Shown piece after piece: positions 31,216-39,705 of a DNA stretch of 64,000 bases (the first letter of the stretch is position 1; every line of letters starts with the position of its first letter). The DNA comes from an uncultured Collinsella sp. (GTDB lineage Bacteria; Actinomycetota; Coriobacteriia; Coriobacteriales; Coriobacteriaceae). Under the pieces are notes generated by a model that was given only the letters and a program-made list of their open reading frames with translations, did not search any database and was not told where the DNA came from. A program made the translations under genes and the position numbers. The DNA is taken from the NCBI GenBank assembly GCA_900550195.1, contig URRB01000011.1, positions 1-64,000 on the forward strand. Direction: 5' to 3'.

Positions 31216-32952
31216 CTACGAGCGCAGTGTAATTTTATCGCGCAGTGACTTGAGGTCTTCGGTGACGGTGCGGTCTTCCTGGATCATCTTCTGGACCTTT
31301 TTGTAGCTCGTGCTGACGGTCGAGTGGTTGCGGTTGCCAAATTCGGCGCCCACTGCCGTGGTCGTCATCTCGCACATCTCGATGGCCAGGTAGATAGCGA
31401 TATGGCGTGCTTTGGCGATATTGGCGTTGCGACGCGGGCCGATGAGCTCCTCGTGCGTCACGCCGTACTGCTCTTCAATGACGGACTGAACCGTTTGCAC
31501 GTTGATCTTTTTGGCCGATGTGTCGAAGTACTGGCTGGCGATGGCGTCGATATCGTCAAAGGTGAGCTCTCCGCCCTCGCGCTCGCGGTCGCCCGCCTCG
31601 CCGGCGCAGCGCTCGCAGAAGCTCTCGAGTTCGCGGATGTTGGTGCCCGACACCTCTGCCATGTGTTTAAAGTGCTCGTCGGTCAGGCGCCCGCCGTCGC
31701 CCCCATAGGCCGCCAGCAGCGAGTCGTCGCCTGCCTCGGGAGCGGCGACGATGGTGTTCTCGTAATAGCGCTGCAAGATCTTGTATTTCATCTCGTAGCT
31801 GGGCTCTGCGACCAGGCAGAGCATGCCGGCGTTGAAGCGGCTGGTCAAACGCTCGTCCATGCTCAGGTCCTTGGGGGCGCGGTCTGCCGCGATGACGACC
31901 TTCTTGTTGTTGCGGATGAACTCGTCCATGAGCTGGAAAAAGTAGTCCACGCTCGCGCGCTTGCCGATGATGTTTTGGATGTCATCGATGATGAGTACGT
32001 CCACGCCGTGGTACGCCTGCATGATGGGAGCGTTGCTCTTCTTTTGACGGTCGAACTCGGTCATCAGGTCGTCCAGATACGCCTGGGAGTTGGCATACTT
32101 GACCTTGATCTCGGGCGACTTCTCGGCGAGCTCGTTTTTGATGGCAAGCAGCAGGTGCGTCTTGCCTAGGCCCGATTTGCCGTAGATGAACAGTGATGTG
32201 CATGTGCCGCGCTCGTCCGCGAGGGCGGCAAACTTGAGTGCCGAGCGATAGGCATGGCTGTTCTCTGGGCCGTAGACAAAGTTTTCAAAGGTAAATTTTG
32301 AGTTCGCGGCGAGCGGGGCTCCATCCGTATTCTGCTCGGCCGGCACGGTCGGCGCTGACATGGGTGAAGCGGGCGCCGCAGCTTGCGTGGATTTAGTCGG
32401 CGCCCCGCCCTTCATCTGGTTCATCATGCGACGAAAATCGTCGGCCGAGAGCGTGTTTTTGATTGCAATGCCCGAATCCGCGCCCGCCGCTGCGTCGTGA
32501 GCGATGGGCATGTGCGTGACGGGCGCGTTCGTTGGCGTCGCCGCCGCGGTCGGCAACGGTGCCATGGTTTCACGGGAAACATCGCTGTGCTGGTGCTCGA
32601 CCGTCGACGCGTCGCCTGCGGAGGCCGGCACCGCCGGGGAAGCAGCGGGAGCCGTGGCGGGCGCCGTGGCGGGCGCCGTGGCGGCAGCGGATTCCGTCGC
32701 GGCGCCTTGCGGTGCCACGATGTCGAGCGCGATCGGTGCAAAGGCGATTTCTTCCAGATAGGCCTCAATAGTCGGCTGATGCTTTTTGAGCTGCGCGATG
32801 GCAAAGCGCGAGGGGGCCTCGATCGTGAGCGTATCTTCGGTCAGGCTTATGGCGCGCGATTGCCCCAGCATGTTGATGAGGCGTGCATCTTGGCCGTCGC
32901 GCTGGCAAAAGGCGATGGCATCCCCCAGGATGATGCTTGCTTCCTCGTCCAC
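31216..32952 (-). CDS. dnaA: Chromosomal replication initiator DnaA
   Basis: DnaA binds oriC and opens the duplex. Domain I is N-terminal; domain II is a long Ala/Pro-rich linker (about 80-210). The AAA+ domain has Walker A GKSGLGKTH (258-266) and Walker B VLIIDDIQ. Domain IV ends with FGNRNHSTVSTSY (538-550). The usual recognition sequence is FGGRDHTTVLHAC, so the residues at E. coli D433, T435 and H439 are Asn542, Ser544 and Thr548. The gene starts 15 nt after an ATPase-like gene and is probably in its operon. A near-parS site lies in the linker. Confidence 0.96.
   Translation of the reverse strand: MDEEASIILGDAIAFCQRDGQDARLINMLGQSRAISLTEDTLTIEAPSRFAIAQLKKHQPTIEAYLEEIAFAPIALDIVAPQGAATESAAATAPATAPATAPAASPAVPASAGDASTVEHQHSDVSRETMAPLPTAAATPTNAPVTHMPIAHDAAAGADSGIAIKNTLSADDFRRMMNQMKGGAPTKSTQAAAPASPMSAPTVPAEQNTDGAPLAANSKFTFENFVYGPENSHAYRSALKFAALADERGTCTSLFIYGKSGLGKTHLLLAIKNELAEKSPEIKVKYANSQAYLDDLMTEFDRQKKSNAPIMQAYHGVDVLIIDDIQNIIGKRASVDYFFQLMDEFIRNNKKVVIAADRAPKDLSMDERLTSRFNAGMLCLVAEPSYEMKYKILQRYYENTIVAAPEAGDDSLLAAYGGDGGRLTDEHFKHMAEVSGTNIRELESFCERCAGEAGDREREGGELTFDDIDAIASQYFDTSAKKINVQTVQSVIEEQYGVTHEELIGPRRNANIAKARHIAIYLAIEMCEMTTTAVGAEFGNRNHSTVSTSYKKVQKMIQEDRTVTEDLKSLRDKITLRS
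32566..32581 (-). promoter_or_regulatory. parS-like sequence inside dnaA
   Basis: On the coding strand TGTTTCCCGTGAAACC matches the window's parS consensus TGTTTCACGTGAAACA at 14 of 16 positions, within codons for DVSRET in the DnaA linker. It could be a weak ParB site or chance. Confidence 0.35.
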
Positions 32953-32967
32953 TGTCTCTCCCGTTCT

Positions 32968-34320
32968 TTAGCTCTGAGCTCGTACGCGAGCGGCGCCGAG
33001 TTCGGTCAGATGGTATTTCTGGCCATGCTTGATGACCAAGCCGGCCTGCGCCAAGTCATTGAGCGTGCGTGACCAAGTGGGGGCCGAGTTTCCAAACGCC
33101 CTCGCCAGATCGGTTGCACCGCACGCTTGATTTTGCGCCAGATAGCCCAGCGCGGCGTTGCCGCGATCGCTTACGAACACGTCCGGTTGTGGCTGCGCAT
33201 GCTGATTTGCTGCATTAGGATACATCATTTGAGCTGCTGGTTGTTGAGAACTCTGCATCGGTGGCATTTGCTGTTGAAAACTTTGAGGCCACTGTTGGTA
33301 AGGCTGCGGAGGCATCTGCTGGGCCCAGGGGTTGTACTGCTGCTGCGGCATCTGCTGGTACGGCTGCTGATATCCTTGCTGGTACTGCTGCGGGAACTGC
33401 TGGCCGTACCCCAGTGGCGGCATCTGCTGATATGGATATCCCTGTTGGTACGGCTGATAGCCCATTTGCTGGCCACCCGGTGCGCCCGTCGCCTGCTGCA
33501 TTGCTGCTGCATCCTGATCCGCCAGCGGCACGGCCTCTGGCATGCTTGGCGGCATCGACATCGATGCCGCTTGGGGTTCTTGTGTAGGAGGCATTCCGGG
33601 CTGCTGCATCTGTCCCACGGTGGGCTGCATCTGCTGCGTTGCCATGGGCTGCTGCGCAAAAGCTCCCGGCAGGGGATATGTGGGCTGCTCCGTCTCGGGC
33701 CGCACGGCAGCGCCGCGTCCGCCGGCACGCTCGATTTCCTGCACGCGTTTAGGGTTCAGGCTTACCGTAACCACGGTGCCGTTGCCCATGTTGTCCTCGA
33801 TGGATACGGCACCGCCGGCGTTTTCCAAATACTCCTGCACCATGGGAAACCCTGCTCCGGTTCCACGGATATAGCGCTTCATCTTGCTGTTTGCGCTGGT
33901 AACGCCAAAGTCGAAAGCACGTTCCTTGTCGTCGATGCCGGGTCCTTGGTCAGCAAAGCGGATGGTGTCTCCGCCGTCCAGAATCGAGATGATGGGCTCG
34001 GCAAAGTGTGCGTGGATAAAGTTTTCGACAATCTCGCGGATGACCATGAGCGAGATATGGCCACCTTGTTCTTTCATGCACTGGTAGACGGTGTTGGTCG
34101 TCTCTTCCAAATACGTGCGGACATCTTGCGGATCAATGACGATCACCCGCGGTGTCGACAGCATGTCGTCATAGACGGCGATGCGCGCGGCGTACATGGC
34201 TTTTGGCGCCTGCGTGGTCGTCTGCTCGCCTTCCGCACGCTCTTCGCGCACGCCGGTGATGTGCTCGTTGTCGGGTGCCGGGTCTCCGGAATCGACCATA
34301 GTGTAAAAGTCGTCAGACAT
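32968..34320 (-). CDS. GHKL ATPase with Gln/Pro-rich linker and winged helix, directly upstream of dnaA
   Basis: Residues about 85-190 form a GHKL (histidine-kinase-like) ATPase domain: N-box REIVENFIHAH, G1 DQGPGI and G2 GTGAGF. No phosphoacceptor-histidine domain precedes it, so it is closer to anti-sigma/SpoIIAB-type ATPases than to sensor kinases. Residues about 210-385 are a low-complexity Gln/Pro/Met/Tyr tract (repeats such as QQYQQGYQQPYQQ). The last 60 residues look like a winged helix (GATDLARAFGNSAPTWSRTLNDL). It lies between oriC and dnaA, 15 nt upstream of dnaA, so it probably affects initiation or dnaA expression; this is inference. Confidence 0.85.
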   Translation of the reverse strand: MSDDFYTMVDSGDPAPDNEHITGVREERAEGEQTTTQAPKAMYAARIAVYDDMLSTPRVIVIDPQDVRTYLEETTNTVYQCMKEQGGHISLMVIREIVENFIHAHFAEPIISILDGGDTIRFADQGPGIDDKERAFDFGVTSANSKMKRYIRGTGAGFPMVQEYLENAGGAVSIEDNMGNGTVVTVSLNPKRVQEIERAGGRGAAVRPETEQPTYPLPGAFAQQPMATQQMQPTVGQMQQPGMPPTQEPQAASMSMPPSMPEAVPLADQDAAAMQQATGAPGGQQMGYQPYQQGYPYQQMPPLGYGQQFPQQYQQGYQQPYQQMPQQQYNPWAQQMPPQPYQQWPQSFQQQMPPMQSSQQPAAQMMYPNAANQHAQPQPDVFVSDRGNAALGYLAQNQACGATDLARAFGNSAPTWSRTLNDLAQAGLVIKHGQKYHLTELGAARVRAQS

Positions 34321-34563
34321 GCCGCTCGCAATCTTTCAAAAGGTTTCGAACAAATAGTAGCTCACCGTGCAACGTTTCTCATCTTTCGACAACTTTTCAA
34401 AACTTGTTGAAAACTTTGGAAAATGGGCGAAAAGTTCTCAACATTGCCAACATGACCTGTTGAAAACTCGATGAAATATCGTGAAAGGTTGCCATGAGGC
34501 GCAAATTTCGGTTGTGCTTATGGGGGAACCGTGTGAACTGCGCAACCTTTTACCTTTGATTTC
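34321..34563. other. Probable oriC
   Basis: This gap lies where coding strands diverge: dnaA, dnaN and gyrase to the left on minus, rpmH to parB to the right on plus. It is AT-rich against its neighbours and holds clustered motifs: TTTCGACA (34384-34391), TTTTCAAAA (34394-34402), TGTTGAAAA (34405-34413), TTCTCAACA (34435-34443) and TGTTGAAAA (34458-34466). They resemble DnaA boxes with A or G at position 6. Three parS sites lie 3.2 kb away. Confidence 0.7.
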
Positions 34564-34593
34564 TTGACATTTGAACATTGATTTCCCTACAAT
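34564..34593 (+). promoter_or_regulatory. rpmH promoter
   Basis: TTGACA (34564-34569) and TACAAT (34588-34593) are 18 bp apart, about 70 nt before the rpmH start. This is a strong sigma-70-type match. Confidence 0.8.
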
Positions 34594-34665
34594 CTTCAAG
34601 CTCACGTGTCTATATCTGCGTCCGCGTCCCCGCGGACACTCGAAATGCAGCAGGAGGAACTTAAG

Positions 34666-34800
34666 ATGAAGCGTACGTATCAGCCTAATAAGCGTAAGCG
34701 TGCCAAGACCCATGGCTTCCGTGCCCGTATGGCCACTAAGGGTGGTCGTGCCGTGCTCGCCCGTCGTCGCGCCAAGGGCCGCAAGCGTCTCACTGTCTAG
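34666..34800 (+). CDS. rpmH: 50S ribosomal protein L34
   Basis: The 44-residue, Arg/Lys-rich protein reads MKRTYQPNKRKRAKTHGF, the universal L34 sequence. AGGAGGAAC precedes the ATG at 34666; an in-frame start 20 codons upstream adds non-family residues. rnpA follows by 20 nt. Confidence 0.97.
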   Translation: MKRTYQPNKRKRAKTHGFRARMATKGGRAVLARRRAKGRKRLTV

Positions 34801-34820
34801 CAGCGATACACACATCTCGC

Positions 34821-35159
34821 ATGAAGACTATTAAGTCTCGGCAAGATTTCGAGCATGTGTTCAGTCAGGGGCGTCGTTTCAATCACCCTCTGATTCGAAT
34901 GACCATATGTGAATCGGTTGGCGAAGGCGACTCCGGAAGGGTCGCCTTCGTTGGTGCTAAGCGACTCGGTTGTGCCGTCGTGCGCAACCGATCTAAGCGT
35001 GTGATGCGCGAGGCCGCCCGCAGCTGCGGATTTCCCGTTGCGGGTTATGACATCATCTTGTTTGCAACTCCCAAGACGAGGGTTTCCTCGCCGCAGGAGA
35101 TGGACAAGGCGTTGCGTTCGCTTATGAAGCGCGCCGGCGTTGCCGGGGAGGAGCGATGA
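34821..35159 (+). CDS. rnpA: Ribonuclease P protein component
   Basis: This is the protein subunit of RNase P, which matures tRNA 5' ends. The signature KRLGCAVVRNRSKRVMREA is present at about residues 47-65. Length (112) is normal. It lies between rpmH and yidD in the standard order and overlaps yidD by 4 nt. Confidence 0.96.
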   Translation: MKTIKSRQDFEHVFSQGRRFNHPLIRMTICESVGEGDSGRVAFVGAKRLGCAVVRNRSKRVMREAARSCGFPVAGYDIILFATPKTRVSSPQEMDKALRSLMKRAGVAGEER

Positions 35160-35380
35160 GCAATCACGTTTTGCGACGTGTTGCCATCGCTCCTATTCGC
35201 ATATATCAACAGGTTATTTCGCCCTTATTGCCTGACGCCTGCATTTATTACCCAACGTGCTCGCAATACGCCATCCAGGCGATTGAGAAGCACGGTGTTT
35301 TGAGAGGCTGCTGGCTTGCCGTGAGGCGCATCGCTCGTTGCAATCCCCTGCACGTCGGCGGTTATGACCCTGTGCCCTAG
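35156..35380 (+). CDS. yidD: Membrane protein insertion efficiency factor YidD
   Basis: This small amphipathic protein aids YidC-dependent membrane insertion. The 74 residues carry the signature YYPTCSQYAIQAIEKHG and the conserved RCNPLHVGGYDPVP end. The ATG overlaps the rnpA stop by 4 nt (ATGA), so translation is coupled. Confidence 0.95.
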   Translation: MSNHVLRRVAIAPIRIYQQVISPLLPDACIYYPTCSQYAIQAIEKHGVLRGCWLAVRRIARCNPLHVGGYDPVP

Positions 35381-35409
35381 CGGGCACTCGCTATCGGAGG
35401 AAAACTTAC

Positions 35410-36180
35410 ATGTGGGATTGGATCGTTAACATCCTTTTCGAGCTGCTCAAGCTCATCCAGACCTTTGCGGTCGACTGGGGCCTGTCCATCATCATCCTGG
35501 TGGTCATCATCCGTCTGCTGCTGACGCCGCTCATGCTCAAGTCGACCAAGTCGACGGCTCGCATGCAGGTGCTGCAGCCCAAGATGCTCGAGATCCAGGA
35601 GCGCTATGCCGACGATCCCCAGCGTCAGGCCGAGGAGATGCAGAAGTTCTACAGCGAGAACAAGTTCAACCCCATGGCTGGCTGTCTGCCGCTGCTGATT
35701 CAGATGCCTATCCTGTTCGCCCTGTTTACATTGCTGCGCAACCTGCCGCAGTACTTTAACGACGGCACGTTCTCGTTCTTCAACATCCTGCCCGACCTGA
35801 CCACCACGCCGAGTGCTTCCTTTGCCGATGGCTTTATGGTTGCACTGCCTGCGCTGGTTTGCCTGATCCTGTTCGCCGTCCTGACCCTGATTCCGCAGCT
35901 CTATATGTCGCGCAACCAGACCGGCCAGCAGGCTCAGAGCATGCGTATGATGGTCGTTGTCATGACGGTCATGATGCTTTGGATGGGCTGGAGCCTTCCC
36001 GTTGGTGTTCTGCTGTACTACGACGTCTCGTATGCTTGGCAGGTTATCCAGCAGATTTTTGTGACGCAGAAGGTCATCGACAAGGCGAAGGCCGATGAGG
36101 AGGAGCGTCTTAAGAACGCTCCTCTGCAGGTTGAGGTCACTCGTCGAGAGAAGAAGCCGCGCCCGCACAAGAAGAAGTAG
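35410..36180 (+). CDS. yidC: Membrane protein insertase YidC/Oxa1
   Basis: It inserts proteins into the cytoplasmic membrane with or without SecYEG. The 256-residue Gram-positive-type protein lacks the large periplasmic domain. It has about five hydrophobic segments, the conserved Arg in the first (IIRLLLTPLMLKS), and a Lys/Arg-rich tail (RREKKPRPHKKK) suited to ribosome binding. It follows yidD by 29 nt with GGAGG before the ATG. Confidence 0.95.
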   Translation: MWDWIVNILFELLKLIQTFAVDWGLSIIILVVIIRLLLTPLMLKSTKSTARMQVLQPKMLEIQERYADDPQRQAEEMQKFYSENKFNPMAGCLPLLIQMPILFALFTLLRNLPQYFNDGTFSFFNILPDLTTTPSASFADGFMVALPALVCLILFAVLTLIPQLYMSRNQTGQQAQSMRMMVVVMTVMMLWMGWSLPVGVLLYYDVSYAWQVIQQIFVTQKVIDKAKADEEERLKNAPLQVEVTRREKKPRPHKKK

Positions 36181-36224
36181 TGGGATATCAATCTTATTTA
36201 GGTACCTAACTTTTGGAGTACGTT

Positions 36225-36794
36225 ATGTCTGAAGAGATCATCGAGGATGTGCTTGAGGAGGTTGCCCCGCAGGTCGCGGGCGATTATCCCGAGATTGCAC
36301 AGCGCTACAAGGCTGGTGAAGAGCTGACCGATGAGGAGCTCGACACCATTGCCGATGTTGCTATTTCCATCCTGCGTTCCATCCTTTCGCACTTCGATGC
36401 CGCCAACTCTCCTATCGATGAGTATGAGGGCGACGAAGGTGAGCTGATTTTGGATATAACGGCTCCCGACCTTGCTGTTCTCATTGGCCGTCATGGTCGC
36501 ACCCTTGATGCCCTTCAGGTTATGTTCTCTTTGCTGGTGAGCCGCAAACTTGGCTTTAGGTATCCGGTTGTAGTGGACGTCGAGGGATACAAGAGCCGCC
36601 GTCAGGACAAGGTTGCCTCCATGGCTCAGTCTGCTGCCGAGCGTGCCATTCGCACTCATAAGAGTGTTTCGCTTCCGCCCATGAATGCCTACGAGCGTCG
36701 ACTGGTTCACATTGCACTTCGTGGCAATGATGCCGTCGATACTCATTCTGAGGGTTCTGACCCTGATCGCCATGTGGTGATTGTTGCTCGATAA
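36225..36794 (+). CDS. jag: RNA-binding protein Jag/KhpB (KH and R3H)
   Basis: KhpB binds RNA with KhpA and influences cell elongation. An acidic N-terminus precedes a KH domain (LAVLIGRHGRTLDALQ) and an R3H domain (YKSRRQDKVASMAQ through ALRGNDAVDTHSEG). The ATG at 36225 follows GGAG; an in-frame TTG at 36213 is less likely. A palindrome TTAGGTACCTAA sits 16 nt upstream. A terminator follows the stop codon. Confidence 0.93.
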   Translation: MSEEIIEDVLEEVAPQVAGDYPEIAQRYKAGEELTDEELDTIADVAISILRSILSHFDAANSPIDEYEGDEGELILDITAPDLAVLIGRHGRTLDALQVMFSLLVSRKLGFRYPVVVDVEGYKSRRQDKVASMAQSAAERAIRTHKSVSLPPMNAYERRLVHIALRGNDAVDTHSEGSDPDRHVVIVAR

Positions 36795-36813
36795 TCTACT
36801 CGAGTTTATGCTA

Positions 36814-36844
36814 AGGGGACGTGGTTTCCACGTCCCCTTTTTTT
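36814..36844 (+). terminator. Terminator after jag
   Basis: An 11-bp perfect stem (AGGGGACGTGG/CCACGTCCCCT) is followed by a seven-T run. It ends the rpmH-to-jag series. Confidence 0.85.
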
Positions 36845-36890
36845 GTCAAAAGTTCTCGATACGCTGATTTTTGTCAGAAAGGAGCTTTCG

Positions 36891-37628
36891 TTGTTAGTAC
36901 TTACTGATCAGCAAGCTGACGAGATGTTGAGTCGTCTAGCTTTCTATTGCAAAGAGTATTCCTTGAGCGTAACTGATGTTGAGCTGAGGAAATCTATTCA
37001 GCATTTGGATTTGGTTCTAGAAACAAATAAGACAACCAATCTCACCCGTATTCTTAACGTAGAAGATGCTGCAGTACTTCATATCCTCGACTCACTTGTT
37101 TTGCTCCCCTATATCAACAAGGCTCCTGAGGGAGCTTTGCTCGATATGGGAACAGGTGCGGGCTTCCCTGGTATTCCATTAACCATAACCACGCATCGTA
37201 AAGCTACTTATATTGACTCTGTTGGCAAGAAGGTTGATGCGGTAAATTCCTTTGTCCATGCTCTTGGATTGAAACATGCCCATGCGGTTCATGATCGTCT
37301 TGAAGAATATGCTCGGAGCCATAAGAAGCAGTTCTCTGTTGTAACCGCCCGCGCACTGGCCCCTCTACCGATTCTTGTTGAGTATGCGGCTCCGTATCTG
37401 AAGGATGGAGGGCTATTTGTTATAACCAAGGGCAATCCTTCGGATGAGGAGCTTGCTTCCGGCATGTCAGCAGCTAAGATTTGCGGCTTCACTTTGCTTC
37501 TGAATGACGCAATTGATTTGCCTGAAGGCTTGGGTCACAGGGAGTTCATTGTTCTTAAGAAGAGTCATCCAGCATCCGTTTCATTGCCTCGTGCAAATGG
37601 CGTGGCAAAGAAGAATCCGCTTGCCTAG
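36891..37628 (+). CDS. rsmG: 16S rRNA (guanine527-N7)-methyltransferase RsmG
   Basis: It methylates N7 of G527 in the 530 loop of 16S rRNA. The SAM motif LLDMGTGAGFPGIPL and the conserved VTARALAPLPILVEYAAPYL are intact. A TTG start at 36891 is preferred because AAAGGAG lies 6 nt upstream and gives 245 residues; a longer frame begins inside the jag terminator. Composition from here to about 39.7 kb is visibly less GC-rich than the flanks. It is the first gene of the rsmG-parA-parB set. Confidence 0.94.
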   Translation: MLVLTDQQADEMLSRLAFYCKEYSLSVTDVELRKSIQHLDLVLETNKTTNLTRILNVEDAAVLHILDSLVLLPYINKAPEGALLDMGTGAGFPGIPLTITTHRKATYIDSVGKKVDAVNSFVHALGLKHAHAVHDRLEEYARSHKKQFSVVTARALAPLPILVEYAAPYLKDGGLFVITKGNPSDEELASGMSAAKICGFTLLLNDAIDLPEGLGHREFIVLKKSHPASVSLPRANGVAKKNPLA

Positions 37629-37629
37629 A

Positions 37630-37723
37630 TGTTTCACGTGAAACATAATGGATACTAACAACTTGCAGTGTTTCACGTGAAACATGGCGGTTGATATCGA
37701 TTCGGAATGTTTCACGTGAAACA
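37630..37723. promoter_or_regulatory. Three parS sites
   Basis: Perfect 16-bp copies of TGTTTCACGTGAAACA stand at 37630-37645, 37669-37684 and 37708-37723, exactly 39 bp apart, between rsmG and parA. This is the well-known ParB-binding centromere. A degenerate fourth copy lies at 39870-39885 and another in dnaA. Confidence 0.95.
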
Positions 37724-37762
37724 TCCTCCGTTTGACAGCTTTAATACACACCAGGAGGGACC

Positions 37763-38563
37763 GTGGGATTTCGCGACGTTAAGCGTTCAAAGAGCGCAAA
37801 AGACACGCGTATCATTGCAATCATCAATCAAAAAGGTGGCGTCGGTAAGTCAACGACGGCTGTAAACCTTGCAGCAGCACTGGGTGAGCAGGGTCGTAAG
37901 ACACTGATTGTCGATTTTGATCCGCAGGGAAACAGCACCAGTGGATTCGGAATTGAAAAAGAAGACCTTGATCACTGCATCTATGATGCATTGTTGAATG
38001 ATGTGCCGGCAGAATCACTTGTTCTTGATACAAATTGCAAAAAGGTATTCGTAATTCCAGCTACAATTCAGCTTGCAGGCGCCGAAATTGAGCTCGTAAG
38101 CGCAATTGCACGTGAAACCCGCCTCAAAGATTTGCTTGAGCCGATTCAGGACGAGTTCGATTTTATTTTCATTGACTGTCCTCCTTCGCTCGGCCTGCTT
38201 ACTATCAACGCTTTGACCGCAGCAGACAGCGTTTTGATTCCGATCCAGTGCGAATATTACGCACTCGAGGGCGTTACGAAGCTGCTTGAGTCAATGAAGA
38301 TGGTCAAATCACGGCTGAACAAGGGCTTAGACACCTATGGTGTGCTTATGACCATGTATGACTCGCGTACTTCACTATCGAATCAGGTTGTTGAGGAGGT
38401 TCAATCGTACTTTGGTGATAAGGCGTTTAAGACGCTAATCCCCCGTACGGTTAAAATCTCCGAAGCTCCGTCTTTTGGAGAACCGGTAATTACCTATGCA
38501 CCTCAAAATAAGGGTGCAAAAGCATATATGAACCTTGCAAAAGAGGTGATCAAGCGTGCCTAG
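37763..38563 (+). CDS. parA: Chromosome-partitioning ATPase ParA (Soj)
   Basis: This deviant-Walker ATPase binds DNA non-specifically and moves ParB-parS complexes. The N-terminal P-loop KGGVGKSTT (about residues 28-36) and the DFDPQGNSTSG and FIDCPPSLGLLT motifs are complete. A GTG start follows AGGAGG. At 266 residues it is the chromosomal short form. It overlaps parB by 8 nt and lies directly after the three parS sites. Confidence 0.97.
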   Translation: MGFRDVKRSKSAKDTRIIAIINQKGGVGKSTTAVNLAAALGEQGRKTLIVDFDPQGNSTSGFGIEKEDLDHCIYDALLNDVPAESLVLDTNCKKVFVIPATIQLAGAEIELVSAIARETRLKDLLEPIQDEFDFIFIDCPPSLGLLTINALTAADSVLIPIQCEYYALEGVTKLLESMKMVKSRLNKGLDTYGVLMTMYDSRTSLSNQVVEEVQSYFGDKAFKTLIPRTVKISEAPSFGEPVITYAPQNKGAKAYMNLAKEVIKRA

Positions 38564-39461
38564 TGTAAAGAAACGTGGCGGATTGGGACGTGGACTCAAT
38601 GCTTTGGTCTCAGAGGCCGAGTATGAGACCGGCGGTTCGGCTGCATCGGCTTCAAATGCCGCATCTGAAACAAAACTACCTATTGAGGATATCGTTCCCA
38701 ACCCTAATCAGCCGCGAATTCACTTTAACGAAACTGAACTTCGCGAGTTGAGCGAGTCAATCCAAGAACATGGCGTTTTGCAGCCGCTTTTGGTTCGCAA
38801 GCATGGAAACGGCTATGAGATCATCGCTGGTGAGCGTCGTTACCAGGCGTCAAAGCTTGCTGGCCTTGAAGAATTGCCAGTCATCATTAAAGAGGTAAAT
38901 GATGAAGAGATGCTGGCTCTTGCTCTTATCGAAAACCTTCAGCGTTCTGATCTGAATCCCGTCGAAGAAGCTAAGGGCTATCGCCAACTCATTGATGCCA
39001 GCGGGATGACCCAGGAGGCATTGTCGAAGGCAGTAAGCAAGTCACGCTCTGCAATTACAAACTCGCTGCGTCTTCTCGATCTCCCCGAAGTAGTTCAGCA
39101 GATGATTTTTGAGGGCAAACTTACTGCTGGTCATGCACGTGCGATTCTTGCAGTTCCCTATGAGGACGCGCGTATTCGACTCGCAGAGAAAGTTGTTACA
39201 GAGGGCCTTTCCGTAAGAGCGACAGAAAATCTTGCTCCGTTGTTTTCTGCCGGAGAGACACCTAAGACGCCAAGGCCTGCAACGCCTCAGTCCTTTAAAA
39301 AGGCTGCCCGTGTGCTTCGTCAGGTATTTAATACCAACGTGCGTGTGAAGAGCTCGCGTGGAAAGAATAAGATTGAGATTGAGTTTAAAGACGAGGAAGA
39401 GCTCTCTCGTATTCTTGGCGAAATGATTCAGTTTGATCAAGGAGGCCAAGATGAGGAATAG
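38556..39461 (+). CDS. parB: Chromosome-partitioning protein ParB (Spo0J)
   Basis: This CTP-dependent clamp loads at parS and recruits ParA. The N-terminal KRGGLGRGLNALV segment stimulates ParA. The CTP-binding motifs (NPNQPR, IIAGERRYQASKLAG) and the ENLQRSDLNP region are intact. The helix-turn-helix (QEALSKAVSKSRSAITNSLR) contacts parS. At 301 residues it is standard. The GTG start overlaps parA; the 84-residue gene begins inside its last codons. Confidence 0.97.
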   Translation: MPSVKKRGGLGRGLNALVSEAEYETGGSAASASNAASETKLPIEDIVPNPNQPRIHFNETELRELSESIQEHGVLQPLLVRKHGNGYEIIAGERRYQASKLAGLEELPVIIKEVNDEEMLALALIENLQRSDLNPVEEAKGYRQLIDASGMTQEALSKAVSKSRSAITNSLRLLDLPEVVQQMIFEGKLTAGHARAILAVPYEDARIRLAEKVVTEGLSVRATENLAPLFSAGETPKTPRPATPQSFKKAARVLRQVFNTNVRVKSSRGKNKIEIEFKDEEELSRILGEMIQFDQGGQDEE

Positions 39462-39705
39462 AATTTTAACTGCGATTGCATTGGCGACGACTGTCGCGGC
39501 TGGTGCCTTTGCTGGCTATAAGATCGCGACAGACGATGAACTTCGAGGTCGTTTGCTTCGTAGTGCGCAAGATATTATCGATACATCCAAGAAGAAAATG
39601 GATGTTATGACAGAAGATGTTGCAATGCGTACTGCTCAGGTAACGAAGAATCCCAAGATTAATCAGGGTTGGGTCAGCAACCAATGGGAAAATGTAGGCT
39701 ATTAG
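39451..39705 (+). CDS. Small membrane-anchored protein downstream of parB
   Basis: The 84-residue product has a signal-like helix (ILTAIALATTVAAGAFAGYK) followed by a charged helical tail, resembling YtxH-type proteins. The ATG overlaps the parB end by 11 nt and has GGAGG upstream, so it is the last gene of the parAB operon. Function unknown. A TTAGGTACCTAA palindrome overlaps its stop codon. Confidence 0.75.
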   Translation: MRNRILTAIALATTVAAGAFAGYKIATDDELRGRLLRSAQDIIDTSKKKMDVMTEDVAMRTAQVTKNPKINQGWVSNQWENVGY

